Of a stretch of 62,500 bases of DNA, positions 49,453 through 57,848 are shown piece after piece (the stretch's first letter is position 1; each line of letters opens with the position of its first letter). Source of the stretch: Komagataeibacter sp. FNDCF1 (lineage in GTDB: Bacteria > Pseudomonadota > Alphaproteobacteria > Acetobacterales > Acetobacteraceae); the NCBI RefSeq assembly GCF_021295335.1, contig NZ_JAIWOT010000001.1:1-62500 (forward strand). The letters are read 5' to 3'. The notes beneath the pieces are model-generated. The model did not search any database. It was not told where the DNA came from and saw nothing but the letters and a program-made list of their open reading frames with translations. The position numbers and the translations under genes were made by a program.

Positions 49453-49584
49453 AACCGTGCTCCCTTTCCGATTCGTAACGGCAGATCCACCAAAACGGCC
49501 CGTGCCATGGAGTGGTCTGTTTTCATGGCCGAATCATGGCCCGGAAGGCAAGCCCATCGGGCCGGCTGCCGCCATATATTGCCG

Positions 49585-50373
49585 TTATTTAAGGGATACC
49601 CCGACCGCCTGCGAAAACGCATCGGCAATGCCGGGGGCGGCGGCAAGGATGCTGATGCCATCCGTCAGTCCACCATCGCGCAGGAAGGGGGAAACGCATG
49701 CGCCCGCTTCCTCCAGCAGTACCAGGGCGGCGGCGACATCCCACAGGTTGATGCGGATTTCCAGATAACCATCCTGCCGCCCGCAGGCGACCTCGGCCAG
49801 GGCGATCGCGCCCGAACCGCCCGAACGTGGCATGGCGCCAAGGTTCAGGATCGCATCGATCTTCTGCTGGAACACGCCGGGCGGCACGCGATTGCTCCAT
49901 CCCATCTCGATCAGGGAGGATGCCGTATCGGTCACGGGTGAAGCCTTGATGCGCTGGCCGTTGAGAAAGGCGCCATGCCCACGCACCGCCGTATAGGTCT
50001 CGCCCAGGGCGGGCGCCTCGATAATGCCCGCGACAGGGGTATCCCCGTCCAGCAGGCCGAGTGAGACACACCAGCGGTTGCGGCCGCGTGCGTAGTTGGA
50101 CGTACCATCAATGGGGTCCACCACCCAGCGCAGGGCGCCGGTGCGGGTGCGGCCTTCCTCCTCACCCTGAAAGCCATCTTCGGGGAACAGCGTGCCGATT
50201 CGCTCTGAAATGAAGGATTCCACCGCGCCATCAGCTTCCGTCAGCCAGTCCTGCGCGCTTTTCAGGGTGCCTTTGGGCCCACCGGGGGCGGGGCGCATCT
50301 TCATGGCAAGGGCGGCCGCGTCGCGCACGATGGAGCGCGCGGCCTCAAAACGGGTCAGGATGGCTTGGGTCAT
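49585..50373 (-). CDS. inositol-monophosphatase-family phosphatase
   Basis: 262 residues of the IMPase/SuhB family. Metal and catalytic motifs are in order: EEEG (about residue 70), WVVDPIDGTSNY and the C-terminal INLWDVAAALVLLEEAG. Substrates in this family range from inositol phosphate to histidinol phosphate and 3'-phosphoadenosine phosphate, and the sequence alone does not choose. It is the last of the tightly spaced minus-strand genes of the lipid locus, 28 bases after mmcB, and could act on a phosphorylated headgroup precursor, but this is inference. Confidence 0.85.
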   Translation of the reverse strand: MTQAILTRFEAARSIVRDAAALAMKMRPAPGGPKGTLKSAQDWLTEADGAVESFISERIGTLFPEDGFQGEEEGRTRTGALRWVVDPIDGTSNYARGRNRWCVSLGLLDGDTPVAGIIEAPALGETYTAVRGHGAFLNGQRIKASPVTDTASSLIEMGWSNRVPPGVFQQKIDAILNLGAMPRSGGSGAIALAEVACGRQDGYLEIRINLWDVAAALVLLEEAGACVSPFLRDGGLTDGISILAAAPGIADAFSQAVGVSLK

Positions 50374-50401
50374 GGCAAAATCCTTTCAGCTATCGGGAAT
50401 G

Positions 50402-50905
50402 TCATTCCACGCGCAGTGCCGTCTTTACCGCGCGGTCCAGTTGCGGCATTTCCGCCCGGCCCAGCCGTTCGGCGGCCTGCATGGCAAACTGCAGGGTAAG
50501 CCGCCGCCTGCGCGCGGGCGCCAGGGCCATGCGTGGCGGGTGGCGGATGATGGCGCAGTCCTGGCAGGTCGGCATGCCATCTGCCCCGTTGCCGGTCGCG
50601 GCAATGATCAGGCCGGTGGTATCGGGCAGCACGGCGTGGGGAAAATCCTGGTTGACCGCAAAATACATCTGGTCACACCACGGCAGGTAATCGGGCCATT
50701 TATGGTCGGCCCGGAAATCGGGCAGTCCGGACTTGATCTCGATGCAGATCAGATCACCTTTTGCGGTCAGCGCCATGATATCGGCACGCCTGCGGTCGGG
50801 CAGGGTGAATTCATGCAGGACCGCCCATCCATGCAGCCTGCATATCCGGCTTGCACCCGTGCGTATGGCCATCTGGATATGGGGGGCAGGCAGGGGGCAG
50901 GGCAT
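50402..50905 (-). CDS. mmcB: MmcB-family DNA repair protein
   Basis: 167 residues of the alphaproteobacterial MmcB (DUF6478-like) family, linked to DNA repair in Caulobacter. It has a PD-(D/E)xK nuclease-like core: RRADIMALTAKGDLICIEIKSG supplies D and the E-x-K pair. Downstream CDQMYFAVNQDFP is typical. The ATG at 50905 gives family length; the frame is open further upstream in the neighbouring gene. Its place behind the nucleotidyltransferase gene (19-base gap) looks accidental with respect to lipids. Confidence 0.8.
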   Translation of the reverse strand: MPCPLPAPHIQMAIRTGASRICRLHGWAVLHEFTLPDRRRADIMALTAKGDLICIEIKSGLPDFRADHKWPDYLPWCDQMYFAVNQDFPHAVLPDTTGLIIAATGNGADGMPTCQDCAIIRHPPRMALAPARRRRLTLQFAMQAAERLGRAEMPQLDRAVKTALRVE

Positions 50906-50924
50906 CGGGAGATGGCGAATCGGA

Positions 50925-51698
50925 TCAGGTGGCAGCGGCAGTGGAAAGCAGGTGGGTGACCAGTTCAAGATCGGCCGGCTTGTCCACGTCCACCGCTGCC
51001 CGGCCATCGGGTAGCGGGACCAGGGCCACGCGGGCGTGGGAAAGCTGGCCGATGCGGCGGCAGACATCCGCGCGCGTCAGGCGCCTGAAGACAAAGCGCA
51101 GCAGGATGCCGATACCCAGGATACGGGCCATTTTAAGCGGTTTCTTACGATCTGCCTCCAGCTTCTGCCACAGCCGGATCACCCCCCTGGCCGCGGGCGT
51201 GCGGAACAGGAACATGTTGCAGCCGGAAAATGCGCCATCGGCCAGCCGGATCATGGTGCGCTTCGTGCCCGGTACATCGCGCAGGATGGCCTGTTCCATG
51301 GCAATGCCCGCGGCGACATCGCACCCGCTTTCCTGCGCGGCCTGCACGAAGCGGCGCACCCAGCCCGGTTGCAGCAGGGCATGATCGGCGGTGGTGACCA
51401 GCAGTGGCGTGCCCAGCATGTCCAGCGCCTGCATCACGCTGGCGCTGGGACCGGCGGCCGGCGGGATGAAGGTCACGTCATCGGGTACGATGCCCGCCAG
51501 CACGTCCGGGCGCTCGATGCATATGGCGATCCTGCCGACTGTCTCCACCGACCGCAGCGCGGTGATGACCCGGCTGATCATGGGGGTGCCACAGACGGGC
51601 AGCAGCGCCTTGTGCGAAATGCCGGCGGCCTGCGCCATCGGGTCAACCCGGCCGGCCCTGCTCCCGGCCAGCACAAGGACATTCAGCCCTGTTTTCAT
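50925..51698 (-). CDS. MobA-like NTP transferase in the lipid locus
   Basis: 257 residues with a nucleotidyltransferase Rossmann fold: VLVLAGSRAGR near residues 8-18 in place of LAGGxGTR, HKALLPVCGTPMI, a TTADHALL metal-binding segment and the C-terminal VDVDKPADLEL. It resembles the small NTP transferases that make CDP- or UDP-activated headgroup donors. From memory, an NTP transferase gene is also required for ceramide phosphoglycerate in Caulobacter; this could be the counterpart. It overlaps the hydroxylase gene by 4 bases. Substrate unknown. Confidence 0.75.
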   Translation of the reverse strand: MKTGLNVLVLAGSRAGRVDPMAQAAGISHKALLPVCGTPMISRVITALRSVETVGRIAICIERPDVLAGIVPDDVTFIPPAAGPSASVMQALDMLGTPLLVTTADHALLQPGWVRRFVQAAQESGCDVAAGIAMEQAILRDVPGTKRTMIRLADGAFSGCNMFLFRTPAARGVIRLWQKLEADRKKPLKMARILGIGILLRFVFRRLTRADVCRRIGQLSHARVALVPLPDGRAAVDVDKPADLELVTHLLSTAAAT

Positions 51699-52477
51699 GC
51701 CGCGTTACGTGTCGTGTTGGCGCCATCGGGGCGGTCGCGCGGGGGGGAGCCGGTCTCCTCCATCACCCACGGATACTGCTGGGCTTCCTTCACGTCGTAA
51801 CCGAGGTTGAACACCGTCGGGCTGCGCGGGCAGCCGCGTGCGTCGCGGTAATAGCTGCGGAACAGGCGGTCGGCAACAAAGCTGGTGATGCCGTAATTGC
51901 CGTTTTCATTATGGAAATGATGCAGGACGTGACGCTGCTTCATGCGCTGGATCCAGCCCATGCGGGGCTTGTAGTTCAGGTGCTGGATGCAGTGGAAGAA
52001 TTCATAGATGCAGGTGATGGTCAGCCCGGCGCCGAAGGCGGCCCCCGCCGCCGACATGCCGCCAATCGCGTAACCAATGGGAATGGTCACGATGGCAATG
52101 GTGGGAATGGTGTTCAGCGGTGAGCCGAACAGCACGTCAAGCAGGTGGGGGTCCTGATGGTGGTCGAAATGGATCCGCTTCCACAGCGATGCGCTCCATT
52201 TCATGCGGTACAGGAAGCGCCCGTGAAGAATGAAGCGGTGGATGGCATACCATACCAGCGGGTAGACCAGGATGACCGCCGCGATGCTGATCACCACCGG
52301 GGTCACGGCGGTACAGGTGCATGCCATCACGGCAAAGCTGCCCAGTGCCAGCGCGAAATACAGCAGGATGGTGGGATAGGTCAGGTAGGCAATCCAGAGC
52401 TGGGACAGGTTCATCTTGCCCAGATCAAAGCTTCGGCCCGTGCGGATTGAACTGTTCTTCAGGGTATTGGTAATCAT
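51695..52477 (-). CDS. fatty-acid-2-hydroxylase-like membrane diiron enzyme
   Basis: 260 residues of the sterol desaturase/fatty acid hydroxylase superfamily with four membrane helices. Histidine boxes are H80..H85 (IHRFILH), H103..H107 (HFDHH), H162..H166 (HCIQH) and H183..H189 (HVLHHFH), followed by NYGITSFVADRLF. The last block is closest to FA2H/Scs7, which 2-hydroxylates ceramide acyl chains (there ..FGISTKLWD). Acetic acid bacteria are known to contain ceramides with 2-hydroxy acyl groups, so this is a natural candidate. It overlaps lptG and the NTP transferase gene by 4 bases on each side. A sphinganine C4-hydroxylase is the main alternative. Confidence 0.78.
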   Translation of the reverse strand: MITNTLKNSSIRTGRSFDLGKMNLSQLWIAYLTYPTILLYFALALGSFAVMACTCTAVTPVVISIAAVILVYPLVWYAIHRFILHGRFLYRMKWSASLWKRIHFDHHQDPHLLDVLFGSPLNTIPTIAIVTIPIGYAIGGMSAAGAAFGAGLTITCIYEFFHCIQHLNYKPRMGWIQRMKQRHVLHHFHNENGNYGITSFVADRLFRSYYRDARGCPRSPTVFNLGYDVKEAQQYPWVMEETGSPPRDRPDGANTTRNAA

Positions 52478-53583
52478 CGCTCTTCGATCCTCAGTAGCAC
52501 GGTGATGACGCCAAGGATGAAAATAAGGATCCCGACGAATATCGCCATAAGCGAGGGCAGCGTTCCCGCGTTTCCCAGTGCGCGCAGCAGCCCCTGGAAT
52601 ACGACAAACAGCAGGCCGGCGCCCAGGCACCATACCGGCAGCCAGCTGCGGATGCCAGCCCGTGGGGGGATATAGACCACAGGCACGGCCAGTAACAGCA
52701 TTACCGTAAAGGTCACGGGTAACATGATGCGTCCCAGTATTTCCGTAAGGAAAAAGGACGGGGACTGGCTGGAGGGCAGGCTGCCATTCTGTTCGGCCAG
52801 CATCGTGCCGGTGGACTGGGTGAAACTTATGGTCAGCTGCGTGATGTAGCCCGGCGTCATCGTGTCGGGCCAGTCAAGCCGCACGCTCTGGCCGGGGGGG
52901 GTGTCAAGCAGGTCGATACGGGTGGGATTGACAACGCTGAGCATGCGTGAGGGCGTACCGTACCAGCGCCCATGCACGTAGCGTACCGTGTCCAGCGTGG
53001 TGACCTTCTTCAGCAGGTCCTGGTGGTCCCGGTGATAGATGGTCACATCCCTGAGGAAACTGCCCCCGCCCGCAAGGTGGTGGATGCTGATCAGGTCATG
53101 GCCCGAGCGGATCCAGTAATTGTGCCATTCGGCAATCATGCCCGGCGTGGTCGCGTTCCACCACTGGGCCAGCGCCTGCTCGCTGCGCGGGGTGATCTGG
53201 TCATTCACAAAGCCGCACAATATGCCCAGCACGATGGTCGATGGCAGGAACAGCTTGATCAGTCCCGGCGTGGACAGGCCCGCCGCGCGCATGATCGCGA
53301 TCTCGTTGGACGTGGTCAGCTGCACCAGTGCCAGCAGGGCGCCAATCAGCACGGCAATCGGCATGGCGTTGCAGAACAGCAGCGGCAGGCGCATCACGGC
53401 GTAATACAGCACCCCGCTCATGCCCATGTGGCGGTGCATGATCTCCGTCACCTGCTCCAGCAGTGCCAGGATTTCCATGAGCGACACCACGATGATGGCG
53501 GTGGCGAACACCTTGCTCATCATCTCGCGCGTAAGATAGCCCAGCAGGACCGTGCCACTGGCCAGGCGCAGCCGCAGCTTCAT
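52474..53583 (-). CDS. lptG: LptG/LptF-type permease (second of the pair)
   Basis: 369 residues of the YjgP/YjgQ family: six membrane helices in a 3+3 arrangement around a periplasmic beta-jellyroll domain (about 140-275). MRLPLLFCNAMPIAVLIGALL and NEIAIMRAAGLS are family hallmarks. Normally LptF and LptG with LptB extract LPS from the inner membrane. Here the pair is translationally coupled (4-base overlaps) to lipid-modification genes, so it may instead export sphingolipid. The window does not show whether another LptFG pair exists elsewhere. Confidence 0.88.
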   Translation of the reverse strand: MKLRLRLASGTVLLGYLTREMMSKVFATAIIVVSLMEILALLEQVTEIMHRHMGMSGVLYYAVMRLPLLFCNAMPIAVLIGALLALVQLTTSNEIAIMRAAGLSTPGLIKLFLPSTIVLGILCGFVNDQITPRSEQALAQWWNATTPGMIAEWHNYWIRSGHDLISIHHLAGGGSFLRDVTIYHRDHQDLLKKVTTLDTVRYVHGRWYGTPSRMLSVVNPTRIDLLDTPPGQSVRLDWPDTMTPGYITQLTISFTQSTGTMLAEQNGSLPSSQSPSFFLTEILGRIMLPVTFTVMLLLAVPVVYIPPRAGIRSWLPVWCLGAGLLFVVFQGLLRALGNAGTLPSLMAIFVGILIFILGVITVLLRIEER

Positions 53584-54812
53584 GCCTGGTGTTCCATCAT
53601 GTGGCGGGGCAGGCCATCGGCGGAAAGCTGGCGCGGGGGCATGGCCGGCCCCCGTGTCAGCAGGATGCGCAGGCCGCCGGCCTGCCGGATCAGCGCGCCA
53701 ACGCAGATGAGGCTGAACACGAGGGTCGGCAGCCAGATCACCAGCAGCGGCGATATATGCATGTTGGCGACAAAACTCATGCCCATCTGCAGCGTATGGT
53801 CGAATCCGACCAGCGTTATGGCGGCAATGGCCAGGCCGGGGTTGTTTTTCTGCCGCTTGCGCACACCCGCCAGCGCGCAGGCCAGAATGGGGATGAAGGG
53901 AATGGCCGCCGTGCGCGCAAGACGGAAGTTCAGTTCGGCGATCATGTAAGAATGGCTGATGGCGGGATTGCCGTGCTTTATGCCGTAGTACAGTTCCGGC
54001 ACCGTCAGTTCGCGCTCGGTTTCACCCCGCGTGCGGTAGGCCTCGGTGTCCAGCTTGCTTTTTGACGTGATCATGCGCGTGGTCCGGCTGAAGCCGGTAA
54101 TGCTGGGCGCCTTGTCCAGGCTGTCGGTCACGATGGTGCCGTTGACCAGATCGAGGCGCACTTCCGAACCATCCGCCGGGTTGAAGATGTATCCCTTCTC
54201 CGCCGAGATGAAGCGGACATGCGCCTTGTCCGTCCCGTCACGGATGAAGACATTCCACATGCGCGAACCGGCATGGTCGACGTTTTCCGCCGTCAGCACG
54301 ATATCGTCCGATATGGCGAACATCTTGGACTGCAGATGGGGCGTCCAGCCTGCGTGGCTGGCAAAATAGAATGCCGAGCGGTAATCGTAGCGGGCATAGG
54401 GCTGTATGAACCCGTAAAGCGAAAAGGCCAGGAAGCCGAATACCGCACCCGTCACCACAAAGGGCTGGCAGATGCGGAAGATCGAGACCCCGCTTGCCAT
54501 CAGCGCATCGATCTCGTGGTTGGCGCTCATGCGGCGGATGACGGAAAACACGCTTACGCACATCGCCGCCGGCAGCGCCAGGCCAAGGTAATGGGGGATC
54601 AGGTCACTGAGCAGCGCGAAGAAGGTTTTCATCGAACTGCCATTGGCGGCCAGCAGGTTGAACAGGACCAGCAGCCGTTCCAGCAGCAGTGCCGCCATGA
54701 CAACGCCCAGCGCGATTGAAAACGGCGGCACGACCTGGCGCAGCAGGTAGCGGTCCATGGTGCCTGGAGCAGCCCTCTCCCATATCCGGTGCAGAAACGA
54801 CGTGCGGTTCAT
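53580..54812 (-). CDS. lptF: LptF-type permease (first of the pair)
   Basis: 410 residues, YjgP/YjgQ family, with six membrane helices and a periplasmic jellyroll (about 155-285). MDRYLLRQVVPPF near residue 19 is a typical LptF N terminus; the membrane half ends with SPLLVIWLP. It is preceded by the metallophosphoesterase gene (4-base overlap) and followed by lptG (4-base overlap). The ATPase partner LptB is not in the window. Confidence 0.9.
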   Translation of the reverse strand: MNRTSFLHRIWERAAPGTMDRYLLRQVVPPFSIALGVVMAALLLERLLVLFNLLAANGSSMKTFFALLSDLIPHYLGLALPAAMCVSVFSVIRRMSANHEIDALMASGVSIFRICQPFVVTGAVFGFLAFSLYGFIQPYARYDYRSAFYFASHAGWTPHLQSKMFAISDDIVLTAENVDHAGSRMWNVFIRDGTDKAHVRFISAEKGYIFNPADGSEVRLDLVNGTIVTDSLDKAPSITGFSRTTRMITSKSKLDTEAYRTRGETERELTVPELYYGIKHGNPAISHSYMIAELNFRLARTAAIPFIPILACALAGVRKRQKNNPGLAIAAITLVGFDHTLQMGMSFVANMHISPLLVIWLPTLVFSLICVGALIRQAGGLRILLTRGPAMPPRQLSADGLPRHMMEHQA

Positions 54813-55726
54813 GGGGGCGTGCTTATACCGGGAAAGGTGCGGGAAGATGGAAGCGGTTCAAAAATGGTTTCCTGACTGGTACCGGCCTGCGCATCATCAG
54901 GGAAGAAACGTCTTGTAACACCCAGTGCATAACCTGTCTCGCACGCGCTGACCGTAATACGATTCCACCCCGCCGCGCGCAGTGGATCACGCGACCGCGC
55001 CGAAGCCGAGGCTATCCCCAGTACCGGCACGGCCCCCCGTGGCCCCGGGAGGGAGGACACGGTAGAGGTATGGATATGCCCGTGCAGTACCATCTCCGCC
55101 CCTTCGCGCGCAATACAGGTGGCAAAATTATCCGGATCGGTAAGCGCCTTGCGGGTAATGGCAAGCCCGGGTACCGGCGGGTGATGGATCATGACGATCC
55201 GGCACAGCCCCTGGCGGCCGGTTTCGTGCAGCAGCGCGCGTAGCCTTGCCGCCTGCCGCGCGCCCATGGTGCCGGTGGCCCGGAACCAGGGTGTCGGCAC
55301 CGCCGAACTGACCCCGATCAGGGCGACAGGCCCCACACGGCGCACGAAGGGAAAGGGGAGGCGACCCATCCATGGCTGCCACAACCCGACGGTCCGCTGC
55401 CAGTTATCATGCACAAGGGTGTCATGATTGCCGGGTATGACTGTACATGGTGCGGGCATCTGTTCCAGCCAGCGCAGCGCGTTGCGGCATTCCCCCGGCA
55501 GGCCCATGTTGGTCAGGTCGCCCGTCAGCGCGATCATGCTGACATGACTGGCGGCAATATCCGCCATGACGCGGGCCAGAACCTCGGGGCGGTGCACGAA
55601 ACGGCGGTGCCGCCGCCATGACAGGTAGCTGAACATGCGCTTGTTAAGGCGTTCCGCAAGGCGGGGAGGCGTCATTTCCGTAGGGAGATGGGGGTCCGAC
55701 AGATGTGCAATGGTGATGGGATTCAC
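54809..55726 (-). CDS. calcineurin-like metallophosphoesterase
   Basis: 305 residues with all five metallophosphoesterase motifs: D11-x-H13 (LSDPHL), TGDLTN, GNHD, MIHHPP and GHIHT. There is no signal peptide, so it acts in the cytoplasm or at the inner face of the membrane. Start is GTG 55726 with AGAGG five bases upstream; upstream codons to 55807 are less likely. It leads unit A of the lipid locus and is divergent from the lipid kinase gene. LpxH-like phosphatases of this fold act on lipid A precursors, so a lipid phosphate or nucleotide-lipid substrate is plausible but unproven. Confidence 0.82.
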   Translation of the reverse strand: MNPITIAHLSDPHLPTEMTPPRLAERLNKRMFSYLSWRRHRRFVHRPEVLARVMADIAASHVSMIALTGDLTNMGLPGECRNALRWLEQMPAPCTVIPGNHDTLVHDNWQRTVGLWQPWMGRLPFPFVRRVGPVALIGVSSAVPTPWFRATGTMGARQAARLRALLHETGRQGLCRIVMIHHPPVPGLAITRKALTDPDNFATCIAREGAEMVLHGHIHTSTVSSLPGPRGAVPVLGIASASARSRDPLRAAGWNRITVSACETGYALGVTRRFFPDDAQAGTSQETIFEPLPSSRTFPGISTPP

Positions 55727-55873
55727 GCTCGCCTCTTTCCTTGCATCATGCCCGCGCGTATGGACACGGACATCTGTTGTGCCAGACCGCACGGGGGCGG
55801 ACGCCATCTTTTCGTGCCTTGCAATAGGAGGCAGATGGTTGCTTATGGCCTGTAAGTCAAATTTCAGACAGGG

Positions 55874-56866
55874 ATGGAATCATCAGTGACCGGATGTTTT
55901 GCGCTTGTTTATAACCCGCGCAGCCGGCGGAACATGGGCGATACGAGTGGATATGCTCAGGCCGCCCGTGACCTGCTGGGAAACAATTTCATTGATCCGG
56001 CTGACCGTTCCCGTCTGGATGCCCACATCGCGGCACTGGCCGCACGTGGCATGGACTGCATTGTCATTGACGGTGGCGATGGCACGGTCAGTGATGTGCT
56101 GAGCGCCATACACCGCCATTATGCGCCTGAACGCCTGCCAGCGGTTGCCGTGCTGCCTTCGGGTAATACCAATCTCATTGCAGGGGATGTCGGGTTTGGG
56201 CTGCGTGGTACCCCCGCACTGGAGCGGCTGCGGCAGCTTGCGGCAGCCGGCCGGTTGCGGCGCAGCGTGCGCAGGCGGTGCGGGCTGGTGGTGCAGTGGC
56301 CAGACAGCGAGAACCGGCTTCCTGTCGTTGGCATGTTTCACGGGGCGGCAGCCTTCACGCGTGGGATCGAGCTGGCCCACCAGCCAGCGATCCTGAACAA
56401 TTATTCGCATGAGATGGCGGTGATCGTTTCCTTCCTGTCATCCGTGGGCCGGCTGCTGACGCGCCGTTCCCGGCAGGAATGGATGCAGGGCGACCCGATG
56501 ACGGTTCTGGCAGGGGACAAGACACGGCTGGAAGGGAACTGCTTCCTGTTCCTTTCCACCACGCTCCAGCGTCTGCCCTATCGTATCTGGCCGTTCTGGA
56601 CAGCACGCGGCGTGCGTGACGCGCCCATCAATTTCCTGCATGTGGGGGGGCATCCCTCCCGTCTGGCGGCGGCGGCGTGGGCGCTGCTGCGCGGGCGGCA
56701 GCCAGCCTGGCTGCGGCAGGACCGTGACTATCACAGCGGGTGCGAGACGCGGATTGAAATGGCGCTGCAATCGGACTTCGTTCTGGATGGGGAGGTCTTC
56801 TCCCCCGGTGCATCAGGGCGGATCGTGCTCTCCGCCACGGCTCCCATCGACTTCATCCATGCCTGA
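55874..56866 (+). CDS. DAGK-catalytic-fold lipid kinase, candidate ceramide kinase
   Basis: 330 residues with the diacylglycerol/sphingosine kinase fold: NPRSRRN at 14-20, the nucleotide-binding GGDGT at 67-71 and PSGNTN at 95-100. The C-terminal half is beta-rich (..DFVLDGEVF is the family D-G-E). It phosphorylates a lipid hydroxyl with ATP. Next to serine palmitoyltransferase genes, ceramide is the likeliest substrate; a bacterial ceramide kinase of this fold is known from the Caulobacter sphingolipid locus (from memory). It is followed at 13 bases by the Tam41-like gene. Diacylglycerol remains an alternative substrate. Confidence 0.8.
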   Translation: MESSVTGCFALVYNPRSRRNMGDTSGYAQAARDLLGNNFIDPADRSRLDAHIAALAARGMDCIVIDGGDGTVSDVLSAIHRHYAPERLPAVAVLPSGNTNLIAGDVGFGLRGTPALERLRQLAAAGRLRRSVRRRCGLVVQWPDSENRLPVVGMFHGAAAFTRGIELAHQPAILNNYSHEMAVIVSFLSSVGRLLTRRSRQEWMQGDPMTVLAGDKTRLEGNCFLFLSTTLQRLPYRIWPFWTARGVRDAPINFLHVGGHPSRLAAAAWALLRGRQPAWLRQDRDYHSGCETRIEMALQSDFVLDGEVFSPGASGRIVLSATAPIDFIHA

Positions 56867-56879
56867 AGGAGCGATGACC

Positions 56880-57848
56880 ATGTCCCAGCCCGGCCCGACC
56901 GACCGTGTTGCCGCAGCAGGCCGGATCGCCCATCTGCTTGCCGATGAACTGGTCCAGCCGGTCGCGCCGTTCGTCACGGCATTCGTCACGCGGCTTGTCG
57001 GCCGGGCGCGGCCTCTGGGTGTGATCTTCTACGGTTCGGTCCTGCGCGCGCCAGATCCCGATGGCATCCTGGATTTCTACGTGATTGTCGAACATCTGGA
57101 AGACTGGGCATCGGGCCATCTGGCGCGTGAAGCCAACCGGATCCTGCCGCCCAATGTCGAATATCACGAAATTCCGGTGGAAGGCCGTATCATCCATGCC
57201 AAGGTTGCGATCCTGTCCATGGCGCAGTTCCGGCGCATGACAGGGCGCGCGACGCTTGATACCACGGTCTGGGCGCGTTTCTGCCAGCCCGTACGGCTGG
57301 TATGGGTGCGCGGGCCGGAAGCGGCGGATGCCATTCTGGCCTGTATCATCCGTGCGGTCGCGCAGGCGGGCCGCTGGGCTGCCGCACTGGGGCCGGAATC
57401 CGGCACGGCGGATGATTTCTGGCTGGCCCTGTTCGCCCACACCTATGGCGCGGAACTGCGCGTGGAGAACGGACGCAGGCCCAGGACCCTGCTTGACGGG
57501 CGTGAACAGCGCTACAGGGACCTGCTGCCCGACATCTGGCTTGCCGATGGCCTGCCCTTCGGTCGCAACGGGGCCGTGCTGTCACCCCGCCTTACGCCCC
57601 GCCTGCGGCACACCATGCGCGAAGGCTGGTGGCTGCGCGGGCGGCTGGGGCGCGTGCTGAATGTGAGCAGGCTGGTCAAGGGCGCATTCACGTTTGAAGG
57701 GGGCGCGCGCTATATCGCCTGGAAAATACAGCGCCATTCCGGCATTGAACTGCCTTTGGGGCCATTTTCCGAACGACACCCGCTGATCTGCCTGCCGTAT
57801 CTCCTGTGGAAGCTGCGGCAGGCAGGATTCTTCAGGCGGCGCGGCTGA
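56880..57848 (+). CDS. Tam41-like CTP:lipid-phosphate cytidylyltransferase
   Basis: 322 residues. It matches the mitochondrial CDP-DAG synthase Tam41 by pattern: FYGSV at 50-54, LDFYVIVEHLEDW at 64-76 (Tam41 has ..DFVFAVDDPVAW), a central GRIIHAKVAILS, DDFWLALFAHTYGAELR at 178-194 and the signature KGAFTFEGGARYIAWK at 267-282 (Tam41 KGI.TAG..KS..Y...K). It would transfer CMP from CTP to a lipid phosphate. AAGGAG eight bases before ATG 56880 sets the start. It is coupled to the lipid kinase upstream, and its 3' end overlaps convergent SPT by 17 bases. Recognition is by eye and needs a profile search. Confidence 0.68.
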   Translation: MSQPGPTDRVAAAGRIAHLLADELVQPVAPFVTAFVTRLVGRARPLGVIFYGSVLRAPDPDGILDFYVIVEHLEDWASGHLAREANRILPPNVEYHEIPVEGRIIHAKVAILSMAQFRRMTGRATLDTTVWARFCQPVRLVWVRGPEAADAILACIIRAVAQAGRWAAALGPESGTADDFWLALFAHTYGAELRVENGRRPRTLLDGREQRYRDLLPDIWLADGLPFGRNGAVLSPRLTPRLRHTMREGWWLRGRLGRVLNVSRLVKGAFTFEGGARYIAWKIQRHSGIELPLGPFSERHPLICLPYLLWKLRQAGFFRRRG

